In this document: positions 41,813 to 50,465 of the stretch, one piece after another
Position numbering within the stretch: position 1 is the stretch's first letter
Layout of the letters: every line of letters begins with the position of its first letter
Assembly (NCBI RefSeq): GCF_029051645.1
Contig: NZ_JAACFS010000047.1
Location: forward strand, 1 to 51,124
Length of the DNA: 51,124 nt
Origin: Bradyrhizobium sp. CSA112
Lineage (GTDB): Bacteria; Pseudomonadota; Alphaproteobacteria; Rhizobiales; Xanthobacteraceae
Direction of reading: 5' to 3'
Program-made: the position numbers and the translations under genes
Notes under the pieces: model-generated
Told to the model about the DNA's origin: nothing
Seen by the model: only the letters and a program-made list of their open reading frames with translations
Databases searched by the model: none

Positions 41813-43870
41813 TCACCGGTTGAAAAGCTGCCGCAAGACCTCGTTCATCGGCTGGCTGTCCGGCTGCGCGGTCGTATCGCTCGGTGGCGGGGGAGCCGTC
41901 GGCTCAGCCGGCGCGGCCTCGGCAGGAGCCTGCGCGGGCGAGTTCGGACCGGGGATGCTGCGTTGGCCGCCCGGACGCGCGCCGCCCTGACCCAGCCCGC
42001 TCAAGCCCTGCTGCAGCAGATTGCCGATGCTTTCGCCGAGCTGGCCACCAAGCGGGTTGGCCGGCTGTCCGCCAGCCCCCTGTCCGCCGGCGCCGCCTTG
42101 TTGTCCGCCGGCCGCTCCCGGCTGTCCGCCGAGCAGGTTGCCGATGGCAGCGCCAAGCCCGGCGCCGCCGTTGGCGCCGAACAGGCCCTTGCCCATCTCC
42201 TTCAGCCTGGCATAGGCCGCATCGGGATTGTCGAGGATGCCCTGCATCTCCGGATAGATCCGCGGCGCGCCCCACGGGCCCTCGATCATCACGGGAATGC
42301 CGAGCCCGACCGGATCGGCGGCGCGGCCCTGGCCCTCGGTGGTCATCACGAGCTTCGGCTCGACGCGGAAGCCGATCTGCTTGGTGCCGAGATCGATGGT
42401 GCCGACGCCGGTCATCTTCACCAGCGGGCCGACCAGGTTGAGGTCGGTGGTTTGCGCCTGGCCCTTGTCGATCTTGAACGACGCCGACAATTGCGAGAGG
42501 TCTGTCGCCTTCTCCTCGCTCTCCTGCCAGCCCGACAGCGTGCTCGCCGTGAGCGAGCGGATCATCTGCGCGACGTTGAGCCCCTTGATCGCACCGTCCT
42601 GGAACACGACGAAGGCCGTGCCCGCCATGTTCGACATGATCGCGCGCTGGCTGGTGCCGGCGGAGCGCACGCTGATCCTCGCCTGCATCTTGCCGTCGAT
42701 CCTGTCGAAATCGGCGAGGCCATCCAGCAGCGGAAGCGCGCGCACGCCGGTGAGATCGGCCCGCATCGTGTATGCGGGATTGGCGGTGGAGACATCGAGG
42801 GTCAGATCGCCATTGGCGTTGCCGTCATAGGCGCCAAGGTTGGAAATCTGCGCCTTCAAGACGCCGCTTGCGAGCGTGGCGTCGATCGCGGCGGGGGTGA
42901 AACGCGCGTCGCCGACATTGAGTTCGGCCGCGGAAATGCGCGCCTGCAGGTCGATGTAATTGAGGCCGTTGACGTCGATCGTAGCACTGCTCCAAGGCTG
43001 TGCCGAGCCGCCGCCGGTGCTGCGCGTCATCGCGACCGTAAGCTTCTGGAAGTCGAGGTCGAGCTTCACCAGCGGCTTGCTCGACAGATCGACCGAGGCC
43101 CAGCCGTTGAACGCGCCGTCGCCGAGCGCGCCGGTAACGCCGTTGATCATCACGACCGAGCCGTTGAGCCGGGCTTCGGCCTTGGCCATGAGCGGGGCGT
43201 GCAGCAGGCCGGGCGCGTCGATCTTGATCTCGGCCGGGATATTCTGCCGCTCGATCGGCGGCGCGGGCGGCGCCGCCTTGATCTCGAACTTCAGCGGATG
43301 GCCGCCGCTGCGTGCGCTGCCTGTCAGCCTGACCTTGCGGTCGGCATCGATGGTGATGTCGGCGTTGACGGCCTCGATCCTGTTCTCGACGCGGTCGCGC
43401 AGATTGGAGAACACGACGGTGCCGCCGGTGACGCTGACGCGCTCGATCGAAAAGGCGTCAGCCGCTTTGCCGGCCGCGGGCTTGGGGGGAGGACTGGCCT
43501 CCTTCACGCGCTCGCGTTGCAGCGGCAAATTCACCACCGGACGGATGATGACGAGCTCAGTGATCTGCGGCTTGCCCGCCCACAGGCTCGCGAGCGTCAC
43601 GTCCGCCTCGATGCTTGAGGCCGTGAAGCGGTGGTTGATGTCGCGGTCCTTCGGATTCTGCAGCGTGACATCGCTCAGCGTGACGTTGAGCGACGGCCAC
43701 AGGCCGATCCTGGCGCCGCCGTTGATCGCAAGCTTGTAGCCGGTCTCGCGCTCGACCCGCTCCTGGATCTGCGCCGTCACAAAGCTCGAGGGGATGCCGA
43801 TCACCAGCAGCAGCGCGATGACGACGATCACGGCGGCAATGGCGGCGCCGGCAATTTTCAGTGCTCTCAT
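41813..43870 (-). CDS. AsmA-family envelope protein
   Basis: 685 residues. An N-terminal membrane helix (IAGAAIAAVIVVIALLLVIGIPSSFV) anchors a long periplasmic chain of beta repeats. The AsmA N-terminal pattern (ETGYKLAINGGARIGLWPSLNVTLSDVTLQNP) and the C-terminal AsmA_2 pattern (GTAFVVFQDGAIKGLNVAQMIRSL, SFKIDKGQAQTTDLNLVGPLVKMTGVGTIDLG) are clear. The family is linked to phospholipid transport and outer-membrane assembly. The last ~110 residues are Gly/Gln/Pro-rich low-complexity sequence. It appears to be a single-gene unit. Confidence 0.9.
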   Translation of the reverse strand: MRALKIAGAAIAAVIVVIALLLVIGIPSSFVTAQIQERVERETGYKLAINGGARIGLWPSLNVTLSDVTLQNPKDRDINHRFTASSIEADVTLASLWAGKPQITELVIIRPVVNLPLQRERVKEASPPPKPAAGKAADAFSIERVSVTGGTVVFSNLRDRVENRIEAVNADITIDADRKVRLTGSARSGGHPLKFEIKAAPPAPPIERQNIPAEIKIDAPGLLHAPLMAKAEARLNGSVVMINGVTGALGDGAFNGWASVDLSSKPLVKLDLDFQKLTVAMTRSTGGGSAQPWSSATIDVNGLNYIDLQARISAAELNVGDARFTPAAIDATLASGVLKAQISNLGAYDGNANGDLTLDVSTANPAYTMRADLTGVRALPLLDGLADFDRIDGKMQARISVRSAGTSQRAIMSNMAGTAFVVFQDGAIKGLNVAQMIRSLTASTLSGWQESEEKATDLSQLSASFKIDKGQAQTTDLNLVGPLVKMTGVGTIDLGTKQIGFRVEPKLVMTTEGQGRAADPVGLGIPVMIEGPWGAPRIYPEMQGILDNPDAAYARLKEMGKGLFGANGGAGLGAAIGNLLGGQPGAAGGQQGGAGGQGAGGQPANPLGGQLGESIGNLLQQGLSGLGQGGARPGGQRSIPGPNSPAQAPAEAAPAEPTAPPPPSDTTAQPDSQPMNEVLRQLFNR

Positions 43871-44089
43871 ATCGACATTCCAGACCGCGCAAGCGGCTCT
43901 TATTTCGGTCGCGCGATACGCGGGCGCAACCGGTCAGGCGAGCTTATCCCGGAAACGGGATGGGCCCAAAGAAGCCAAAAATATTCCGGGGGTACTGCAA
44001 AGTTATGTGACTTATGACACACTCGTTGGCGCGGGATCTTGCTAACGGCCTTGATAGGGCGGGTCCAGGCCGATTTGGAAGGTAATACT

Positions 44090-44764
44090 ATGAGTAAACA
44101 GGCCGAATTTGCGGTCATTTTGAAAATGAACCCGATGTTCGCCGATCTGGGCGCCGATGAGCTGCAGCGCATCTCCGGCCTTTGCCACACTCAGCAGCTC
44201 GGCGTCGGTGAAATGCTGTTCCAGAAGGGCGACGCTGGCGACGCCCTTTACGGGGTCCGGCGCGGCCAGATCCGGATCGAGACCGGCGCCTCCGACGGCA
44301 GCCGCCTGACGCTGAATTTCATGGGACCCGGCGACCTGTTCGGCGAGGTCGCCGTCCTCGACGGGGAGAGCCGCACCGCGGACGCCACAGCGGGTGAACC
44401 TTCCGAACTGTTCGTGCTGCGGCGCGAGGATTTCCTGGCGTTCCTGGAACGCGAACCGAAAGTCGCGATCAAGATCATCAAGCTGCTGTGCCAGCGCATC
44501 CGCTGGCAGAGCGAGCGGATGGAGGAATCCGTGCTGCAGCCGCTGCCGGTTCGCCTCGCGCGGCGGCTCTGTGCGCTGGCTTCCGATTTCGGTTCCGAAG
44601 TGCACATCTCGCAGGAACAACTCGGTGTCTTCGTCGGCGCCGCCCGCGAAAGCGTCAACCGTCAACTGCAGCTCTGGCGCAAGGACGGCATTCTGGACCT
44701 GCAGCGCGGCAGGATCCTGCTGCAGAACATGACCAAGCTGACGGCGGTGGCGCGGAACGAGTAG
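44090..44764 (+). CDS. Crp/Fnr-family transcriptional regulator
   Basis: 224 residues from ATG 44090 (MSKQAEFAVILKMNPMFADL), after GGAAGG; the frame extends upstream without support. The cyclic-nucleotide-binding barrel (~12-130) has GEMLFQKGDAGDALYGVRRGQIRI and FMGPGDLFGEVAVLDGESRTADATA, which keeps the Arg and Glu used by cAMP-type phosphate pockets. The Crp-type helix-turn-helix (~150-215) has ISQEQLGVFVGAARESVNRQLQLWRKDGIL. There is no Fnr iron-sulfur Cys cluster. A cAMP or cGMP link to the cyclase encoded 2.6 kb upstream is attractive but unproved. Confidence 0.92.
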   Translation: MSKQAEFAVILKMNPMFADLGADELQRISGLCHTQQLGVGEMLFQKGDAGDALYGVRRGQIRIETGASDGSRLTLNFMGPGDLFGEVAVLDGESRTADATAGEPSELFVLRREDFLAFLEREPKVAIKIIKLLCQRIRWQSERMEESVLQPLPVRLARRLCALASDFGSEVHISQEQLGVFVGAARESVNRQLQLWRKDGILDLQRGRILLQNMTKLTAVARNE

Positions 44765-44778
44765 GAGCTGCGGGCGCG

Positions 44779-45063
44779 CTATACGCGCGCTTCGCGACCG
44801 TGCCAGATTCTCGTGATGAGGATGTCGCCTGCTTCGGCAAGAATGACGTAGCGGATAATATAACCAGACGCCCCGAAGCGGACGATAATCTGGCGAATCT
44901 CGGGATCCTCCGTCGACATTCCGAGTGTCGGAAAGTCCTGCAATCTCTCGATCGCGGCCGAGATCAGCTCCAGCGCTCGTCGTGCAGCGGCCGGATTCAC
45001 ATCATTGAGAAATGTTCTGAGCCGCTCGACGTCCTCTACGGCGTCGAGCGAAAGGAGAATCAT
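44779..45063 (-). CDS. ParE/RelE-family toxin
   Basis: 94 residues starting at ATG 45063, whose first bases overlap the antitoxin stop codon as ATGA. AARRALELISAAIERLQDFPTLGM, then GYIIRYVILAEAGDILITRIWHGRE, is the ParE/RelE core with its C-terminal IWHGRE end. ParE-type toxins poison DNA gyrase and RelE-type ones cut mRNA; the sequence favours ParE style. An upstream extension of 20 codons in the same frame lies inside the antitoxin gene and is not used. The gene converges on the Crp/Fnr gene, with a GCGCG-CTATA-CGCGC hairpin at the junction. Confidence 0.88.
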   Translation of the reverse strand: MILLSLDAVEDVERLRTFLNDVNPAAARRALELISAAIERLQDFPTLGMSTEDPEIRQIIVRFGASGYIIRYVILAEAGDILITRIWHGREARV

Positions 45064-45347
45064 CTGATCTTGCGGGGTTGCGGGCGTGGCAGTTCGTCTG
45101 AGGAACCCCAGCTTGCGACCCACGCTTTGACATCGTCAAGCGGTACGGCGGCGCGGGTCCGTCGAAATTCTTCGTAGCGACGACGATCCTCGCTAATGTC
45201 TGGACCGGCAAGATCGACAACGGAATCGAGCAACGCGACTGCTTCCGCCAACACGGCAGCAACATCCTGGCCGCGCTCCTTCGCCATTTCGCGAAGTCTC
45301 GCGTCAGTTTCAGCGTCGATTTCAAGCGTTCGGTTGACCAAGTTCAT
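45060..45347 (-). CDS. Ribbon-helix-helix-type antitoxin of the ParE-like pair
   Basis: 95 residues from ATG 45347 (MNLVNRTLEIDAETDARLREMAKERGQDVAAVLAEA), the short strand plus two helices of a ribbon-helix-helix DNA-binding domain. The C-terminal half (GPDISEDRRRYEEFRRTRAAVPLDDVKAWVASWG) is the toxin-binding arm. It precedes and overlaps the toxin gene, the usual antitoxin-first order. ATGAT and ATCAT half-sites 9 bases apart just before the start may be its own operator. Confidence 0.87.
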   Translation of the reverse strand: MNLVNRTLEIDAETDARLREMAKERGQDVAAVLAEAVALLDSVVDLAGPDISEDRRRYEEFRRTRAAVPLDDVKAWVASWGSSDELPRPQPRKIR

Positions 45348-45416
45348 GATGTGAAATTTATCATCTATCGGTTGCCTGTCGAGGCCTCTCAACCAAGCGA
45401 CCTCATACAAGTTCCC

Positions 45417-48400
45417 TCACTCCGCCGCAGGCGACATCGCCGGCGGACCCTTGGTAGGCGGCTCCTTCTCCGATCCGTGAGCGTCGGACTCCGTCTCCGC
45501 GCTGGAGACGATCAGCTTTTTGCCCAGCCGCCAGAACAGCGCACCGAGATCGTCCATCACCATGAACATCGCCGGCACGAACACCAGCGACAGGATGGTG
45601 GAGAAGATCAGGCCGCCGATCACGGCGAGCGCCATCGGCGAGCGGAATTCGCCGCCGGCGCCGAACGCGAGCGCTGACGGCATCATGCCCGCGGCCATCG
45701 CGATCGTCGTCATCACAATCGGGCGGGCACGCTTCATGCCGGCGTCGATGATCGCCTCGTCGCGCTTCTTGCCCTCGCGGATCGCCGTAGTCGCGAATTC
45801 GACCAGCATGATGGCGTTCTTGGTGACGATGCCCATCAGCATCAGGATGCCGATCCAGACCGGCGTGGTGAGCTGCTTGCCGGTCAGCAGCAGGGCTGCG
45901 ATCGCGCCGCCGATCGAGAGCGGCAGCGAGAACAGGATGGTGATCGGCTGCAGGAAGGTGCCGAACAGCAGCACCAGCACCGCGTACACCATCATCAGCC
46001 CCGCGGTGATCGCGGTGGCAAAACCTTCCGACAATTCGTTGAGGCTCTCGGCGTCGCCTGACGGGCTGACCTTCACGCCCTTTGGCAGGCTCTTCATGAC
46101 CGGAAGCTCGTAAATCATCTTGGTCGCGTCGCCGAGGGCTGCCGTGCCCACGAGGTCGGCCGCGACGGTCGCCTGTCGCTCACGGTCATAGCGGTTGATG
46201 CTGGTCGGACCCTGGTCGAGCTGGATGTCGGCGACAACCGACAGCGGCACGCCGCCGCGTTCGCCGCGCTGGCCGAGCGGCACCCGCAATTGCTGCAGCA
46301 TCTGCAGGTCGCCGCGCGCATTGTCCTCGAGCTGGACCCGGATCGGGACCTGGCGGTCGCCGGCGTCGAATTTTGCCAATGCCGGACCGACGTCGCCAAT
46401 GGTGGCCACGCGGATCGTTTGCGAAAGGCTTTCGGTGGAGACACCAAGCCGCGCCGCCAGTTCGGCCCGCGGCCGGATGCGAAGCTCGGGCCGGTCGAGC
46501 GAGGTTTCCGAAATCACGTTGGCGATGATCGGAATCCGCTTCATCTGCGTCGCCAGCTCGCTGGCGACGTTGTTGACGATGTTGCTGTCGACACCGGTCA
46601 CGACAAGCGAGATCGCGCGCAGGCCGTTTTCGTCGAGGAACCAGAAGCGGATATCGGGAACGTTTTCCAGTTCCTGGCCGATCTCGAGCTCGAGTTGCCG
46701 CTGGGTGATCTTGCGATCGCCCTTCGGCGTGTAGTTGATGATCAGCGCGGCGCGACGAACTTCCTGTGTTCCCGGCGGCACGCGGCCGCCGTCGACGAAG
46801 ATGCTCTTCACCTCGGGGCGCTTGCGCAGCCGCGCGACGATTTCTTCCGTCACCTTCTCGGTGTAGGCGAGCTGCGAGCCCGGCGGCAATTCCATCGCCA
46901 GCAGCGAGCGCGCGGTGTCCTGCGCCGGCAGGAAGCCTTGCGGCAGCAGCGTGATGCTCCAGATCGAGGCGGCGAAGACGCCGAAGCCGATCAGGACGGT
47001 GATGAAATAGTGCTTCACCGACCAGGTCACGAGCCGGGTGTAAACCTGCAGGATACGTCCGGGCGGCGGGTCCTCGTGCGGGTGATCCTTCAGGAAGTAT
47101 GCCGCCAGCACCGGCGTGACGAAGCGCGCGGCAAGCAGCGAGAAGAACACCTGTACCGACACCGTGATGCCGAACTGCTTGAAGAACTGTCCGGCAATGC
47201 CGGACATGAAGCTGGCGGGAGCAAAGATCGCGATGATCGTCAGCGAGATCGCGATCACGGCGAGGCCGATTTCGTCGGCGGCTTCGAGGGCCGCGCGGTA
47301 GGGCGACTTGCCCATGCGCATGTGGCGCACGATGTTCTCGATCTCGACGATGGCATCGTCGACCAGAATGCCCGTCGATAGCGTGATGGCGAGGAAGGAG
47401 ACCAGATTCAGCGAGAAGCCGAGCAGATCCATTGCCCAGAACGCCGGGAAGATCGACAGCGGCAGCGAGATCGCGGCGATAATGGTGGCTCTGATATCGC
47501 GCAGGAACAGCAGCACGACGATCACCGCAAGGATTGCGCCCTCGAACAAGGTCGAGATCGCCGCATCGTAATTGCCCTTGGTGAAGTCGACCGAGGTATC
47601 GATCAGCTTCAGATCGACATCGGGATAGGCGACCTTCAGCGCATCGATTCGCTTCTGCACGGCGGCGGCAACCACGACGTCGCTGGCGCCCTTGGAGCGC
47701 TTGATGCCGAGCGCCACCACCGGCTCGCCGTTGAAGCGGGCAAAGGTCCGGCGATCGGCAATGGTGTCGGTGACGGTGCCGAGATCGTCGAGCCGCACCT
47801 CACCGCCGCCGAACAGCGGAATCATGGTGCCGGCGAGCTCGTTCAGCGTCTTGGCGCCGGCCAGCGTGCGAATGGCCTGGTCGTTCTTACCGATTTCGGC
47901 GCGGCCGCCGGCAAGGTCGACATTGGTGCCGCGCAGAATCTGGCTGACATTGACGGCAGTAAGCCCGGCGGCCTGCAGCCGGTCGGGGTCGAGCGAGACA
48001 AGTATCTCGCGCTCGACACCGCCGATACGCTCGACTTGCGCCACGCCGCGCACGCCCTGCAGCGCGCGTTTGACGACGTCGTCAACGAAATAGGAAAGCT
48101 GCTCCGGCGTCTTGCCGGGCGAGATCGCCGCATAGGTGACGATCGGCAGGCCGATCACGTCGACGCGCTGGATCAGCGGTTCGTTGACGTTCTGCGGCAG
48201 GTTGGCGCGTACGCGAGTGACGGCGTCCTTGACGTCATTGAGCGCGCGGTCGGTGTTGGTCTCCAGCGCGAACTGGATCGTGGTCACTGACAGGCCGTCG
48301 GTGATCGACGACGAAATGTGCCGCACGCCCTCGACGCCCGATACGCCGTCCTCGATGGTCTTGGTAACCTGCGATTCCAGCTCGGCCGGAGCCGCGCCGA

Positions 48401-48560
48401 ATTGCGCTACCGCGACCGAGATCACCGGAATGTCGGCGCTCGGCAGCCGCGTCACCGCGAGCTTGGTGAAACTTACCCAGCCCAGTACCAGCAGGATGAT
48501 TGAGAAGACGATCGAAGGCAGCGGGTTGCGGATCGACCATGCCGAGATATTCAAAGCCAT
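45417..48560 (-). CDS. RND-family efflux pump inner-membrane transporter
   Basis: 1047 residues, full length for an AcrB/MexB-type hydrophobic-amphiphilic exporter. It starts WSIRNPLPSIVFSIILLVLGWVSF, has two large periplasmic loops and about 12 membrane helices. In helix 4 the acidic relay motif is ILVDDAIVEIENI, and SMALAVIGGLIFSTILSLVFVP closes the second half. Its ATG overlaps the adaptor stop codon as TAATG, so both are made together. No outer-membrane channel gene is present; a general TolC-like protein is presumably used. Substrates cannot be predicted. Confidence 0.95.
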   Translation of the reverse strand: MALNISAWSIRNPLPSIVFSIILLVLGWVSFTKLAVTRLPSADIPVISVAVAQFGAAPAELESQVTKTIEDGVSGVEGVRHISSSITDGLSVTTIQFALETNTDRALNDVKDAVTRVRANLPQNVNEPLIQRVDVIGLPIVTYAAISPGKTPEQLSYFVDDVVKRALQGVRGVAQVERIGGVEREILVSLDPDRLQAAGLTAVNVSQILRGTNVDLAGGRAEIGKNDQAIRTLAGAKTLNELAGTMIPLFGGGEVRLDDLGTVTDTIADRRTFARFNGEPVVALGIKRSKGASDVVVAAAVQKRIDALKVAYPDVDLKLIDTSVDFTKGNYDAAISTLFEGAILAVIVVLLFLRDIRATIIAAISLPLSIFPAFWAMDLLGFSLNLVSFLAITLSTGILVDDAIVEIENIVRHMRMGKSPYRAALEAADEIGLAVIAISLTIIAIFAPASFMSGIAGQFFKQFGITVSVQVFFSLLAARFVTPVLAAYFLKDHPHEDPPPGRILQVYTRLVTWSVKHYFITVLIGFGVFAASIWSITLLPQGFLPAQDTARSLLAMELPPGSQLAYTEKVTEEIVARLRKRPEVKSIFVDGGRVPPGTQEVRRAALIINYTPKGDRKITQRQLELEIGQELENVPDIRFWFLDENGLRAISLVVTGVDSNIVNNVASELATQMKRIPIIANVISETSLDRPELRIRPRAELAARLGVSTESLSQTIRVATIGDVGPALAKFDAGDRQVPIRVQLEDNARGDLQMLQQLRVPLGQRGERGGVPLSVVADIQLDQGPTSINRYDRERQATVAADLVGTAALGDATKMIYELPVMKSLPKGVKVSPSGDAESLNELSEGFATAITAGLMMVYAVLVLLFGTFLQPITILFSLPLSIGGAIAALLLTGKQLTTPVWIGILMLMGIVTKNAIMLVEFATTAIREGKKRDEAIIDAGMKRARPIVMTTIAMAAGMMPSALAFGAGGEFRSPMALAVIGGLIFSTILSLVFVPAMFMVMDDLGALFWRLGKKLIVSSAETESDAHGSEKEPPTKGPPAMSPAAE

Positions 48561-49483
48561 TAGCGTGCCCGCGTGCGCTCGAGTTCATCGGCGAACATGG
48601 TCTTGACCTGGTCGCCGTCATGCAAAGAGGTGCCAGCATCGGCCACGACGGTTTCGCCGACGTCGAGGCCTTCAAGAATTTCGGTAGAGGTGTCGGAGGT
48701 CAGGCCGACGCGCACCCTTCGCGTCTCGATCGTGTTGCCCTTCACGACCTGCAGGGTCAGGCGGTCGATGGCGGTGCGCGGCACCGCGACGCCGCAGGAG
48801 CGTTTGGCGTCGATATTGGCGCGGGCAAACATGCCGACCTTGAGTGATGGATTGTTGTTCAGCGAGATCCGGACCTTGCCGAGCTGGGTGCCTCGGTCGA
48901 TCTGCGGCGAGATCTGCCGGACCTTGCCGACAACGTCGGGCGCATCGTCACGGCTGATACGCACCGTCGCGCCGGGATTGAGCTTGAGCAGGTGAACGCT
49001 CGGCACTTCGGCTTCGAGCTCGATTTCATTGTTCACGGAAATGCGGAACATCGGGCCTGCCTGCGGCGAGGCCGGCGCGCCGACGGCGGTCCTGGCTTCG
49101 GTGACGAGGCCGGCAGCCGGCGCGCGCAGCGAGATCGGCGCCTGTCGGCCGCCCGGGGCGCCTGGCTGCTGCGGCGGCGCGGTGAGGCGCGCCAGTTCCT
49201 GGTTTTCGGTGACTGTGTCGCCTTCGCGAACGAACAGATCGGTGACGCGGGAACCCTCCTGATCGACGCCGACCTGGGCCTCGCGGCGTGGCACGATAAA
49301 GCCGGTGACCCGCACCATGTCGGAGAAGCAGGCATTGGTGGATTTGGTCACGATCACCAGCGCCTGGCCCGGCGTGTCCTTTTCTTCGGCGCGGGGTCGG
49401 TGCTCGAACCAGTAATAGCCGACGGCCAGAACGACGACGAAGGCCGTTCCGAGCGCAGGTTTGAGGTATTCGGAGAATTTCAT
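48560..49483 (-). CDS. RND-efflux periplasmic adaptor
   Basis: 307 residues with an N-terminal membrane anchor (ALGTAFVVVLAVGYYWF). The lipoyl region (VTGFIVPRREAQVGVDQEGSRVTDLFVREGDTV and PISLRAPAAGLVTEARTAVGAPASPQAGPMFRI) is followed by a beta-barrel and membrane-proximal domain; the coiled-coil hairpin is almost absent. It links the RND transporter encoded right after it to an outer-membrane channel. A paralogue is encoded at 29629-30537. Confidence 0.9.
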   Translation of the reverse strand: MKFSEYLKPALGTAFVVVLAVGYYWFEHRPRAEEKDTPGQALVIVTKSTNACFSDMVRVTGFIVPRREAQVGVDQEGSRVTDLFVREGDTVTENQELARLTAPPQQPGAPGGRQAPISLRAPAAGLVTEARTAVGAPASPQAGPMFRISVNNEIELEAEVPSVHLLKLNPGATVRISRDDAPDVVGKVRQISPQIDRGTQLGKVRISLNNNPSLKVGMFARANIDAKRSCGVAVPRTAIDRLTLQVVKGNTIETRRVRVGLTSDTSTEILEGLDVGETVVADAGTSLHDGDQVKTMFADELERTRAR

Positions 49484-49561
49484 CGCCGGATCAATCCAGA
49501 CTGGAAGTCAAATTAAACAGGGCGCTTGGCCGGCCGATGGCCTGCAAGGGAGCCCAAAACG

Positions 49562-49594
49562 AATACGTCCCGCACGGGTGCTGCGGGACGTATT
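49562..49594 (-). terminator. Strong hairpin, probable Rho-independent terminator
   Basis: AATACGTCCCGCA at 49562-49574 and its exact reverse complement at 49582-49594 make a perfect 13-bp stem with a 7-base loop. Read on the minus strand it is followed by TCGTTTT. It lies between the OmpA-family gene and the efflux adaptor gene, so it should end the former's transcript and insulate the pump operon. Confidence 0.78.
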
Positions 49595-49640
49595 GTAGCC
49601 GGAAACTATTGGTCGGCGCCACGCCCTTACTTGCAGGTCC

Positions 49641-50321
49641 TTACTTGGATGCGCTCGACGCCGTGGCCTTGTTTTCCATGTTTACGACCTGAACGCGGCG
49701 GTTCACTTCCGCCATCGGCTGGCTCGGATCCTTGAGCTTGCTCTTGCCGTATCCGACGGTGACGAGATCGGTGCCGTTGATGCCGTATTTGTCGACGAGA
49801 TAGCGCTTGATCGCGTCGGCGCGGCGTTCGGAGAGATCCTGGTTATAGGCCTCGCCGCCGGCCGCATCGGTGTGACCCGCCACGACGAAGGTTGAGCCCT
49901 TGAGATCATTGTTGGTGAGCGCGCGGCCGAGCGCCTGAACCGACGGCAGCGACTTGGTGCTGATATCGGCCGAGTTGTAATCGAAGTTGATCTCCAAATC
50001 GATCTTCGGCTTGTCCTTGACGATGGCGGCGATCTCCTCGCGTTCGGCGCTCGAAAGCGACCGCGTGGAGCGACCACGGATCTTCTGCACGAACTTGCCC
50101 TCGGCGGCGGATGCGGCCGGGTCGACGGTGGCGGTCTGCGGACCGACCGAAAGCCCGCGGGTCAGCGGCTTCTTTTCGGGCGCCAGCGCACGGACAATCT
50201 GATCCTCGGTGACGTTCCTTTCCTGGGCCAGGGCGGTTCCCGTACTGAAGGAAAGTGCGGCGCCGAGCGTCGCAACCGAGACGATTTCGGTAAGAATTTT
50301 CGTTGCCGAGAAACGCGCCAT
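49641..50321 (-). CDS. OmpA-family outer-membrane/periplasmic protein
   Basis: 226 residues with a signal peptide (EIVSVATLGAALSFSTGTALAQE). The C-terminal ~110 residues are an OmpA peptidoglycan-binding domain: LEINFDYNSADISTKSLPSVQALGRAL, VVAGHTDAAGGEAYNQDLSERRADAIKRYLVDKYGI, with the conserved Asp and Arg. It should hold the outer envelope to the cell wall. There is no beta-barrel domain; the middle is a short linker. The TPR protein gene upstream on the same strand may be co-expressed. Confidence 0.92.
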   Translation of the reverse strand: MARFSATKILTEIVSVATLGAALSFSTGTALAQERNVTEDQIVRALAPEKKPLTRGLSVGPQTATVDPAASAAEGKFVQKIRGRSTRSLSSAEREEIAAIVKDKPKIDLEINFDYNSADISTKSLPSVQALGRALTNNDLKGSTFVVAGHTDAAGGEAYNQDLSERRADAIKRYLVDKYGINGTDLVTVGYGKSKLKDPSQPMAEVNRRVQVVNMENKATASSASK

Positions 50322-50465
50322 TGCCAGTCCCCTCCTGCGCGTTTCCCGCGCGGTTCCAATATCATTTAAATGGGCTGCCGGACCTTGATCGCAGCCGGCT
50401 GCTTTCCTTTAGTCTGGACGCCCGCCTCAGGGTTCGAGGGGCGGCCGGCCTTCATCCAAAAAACG

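Noticed and set aside
39845..43618. Very long plus-strand open frame (1257 codons) opposite the cyclase and AsmA genes
   Set aside because: It is an antisense shadow of two well-supported genes in high-G+C DNA; its product is rich in Arg, His, Asp and Gly with no recognisable domain.
44028..44048. Possible sigma-54 promoter (TTGGCGCGG...TTGCTA) before the Crp/Fnr gene
   Set aside because: The GG and GC doublets are 11 bases apart instead of the required 10.
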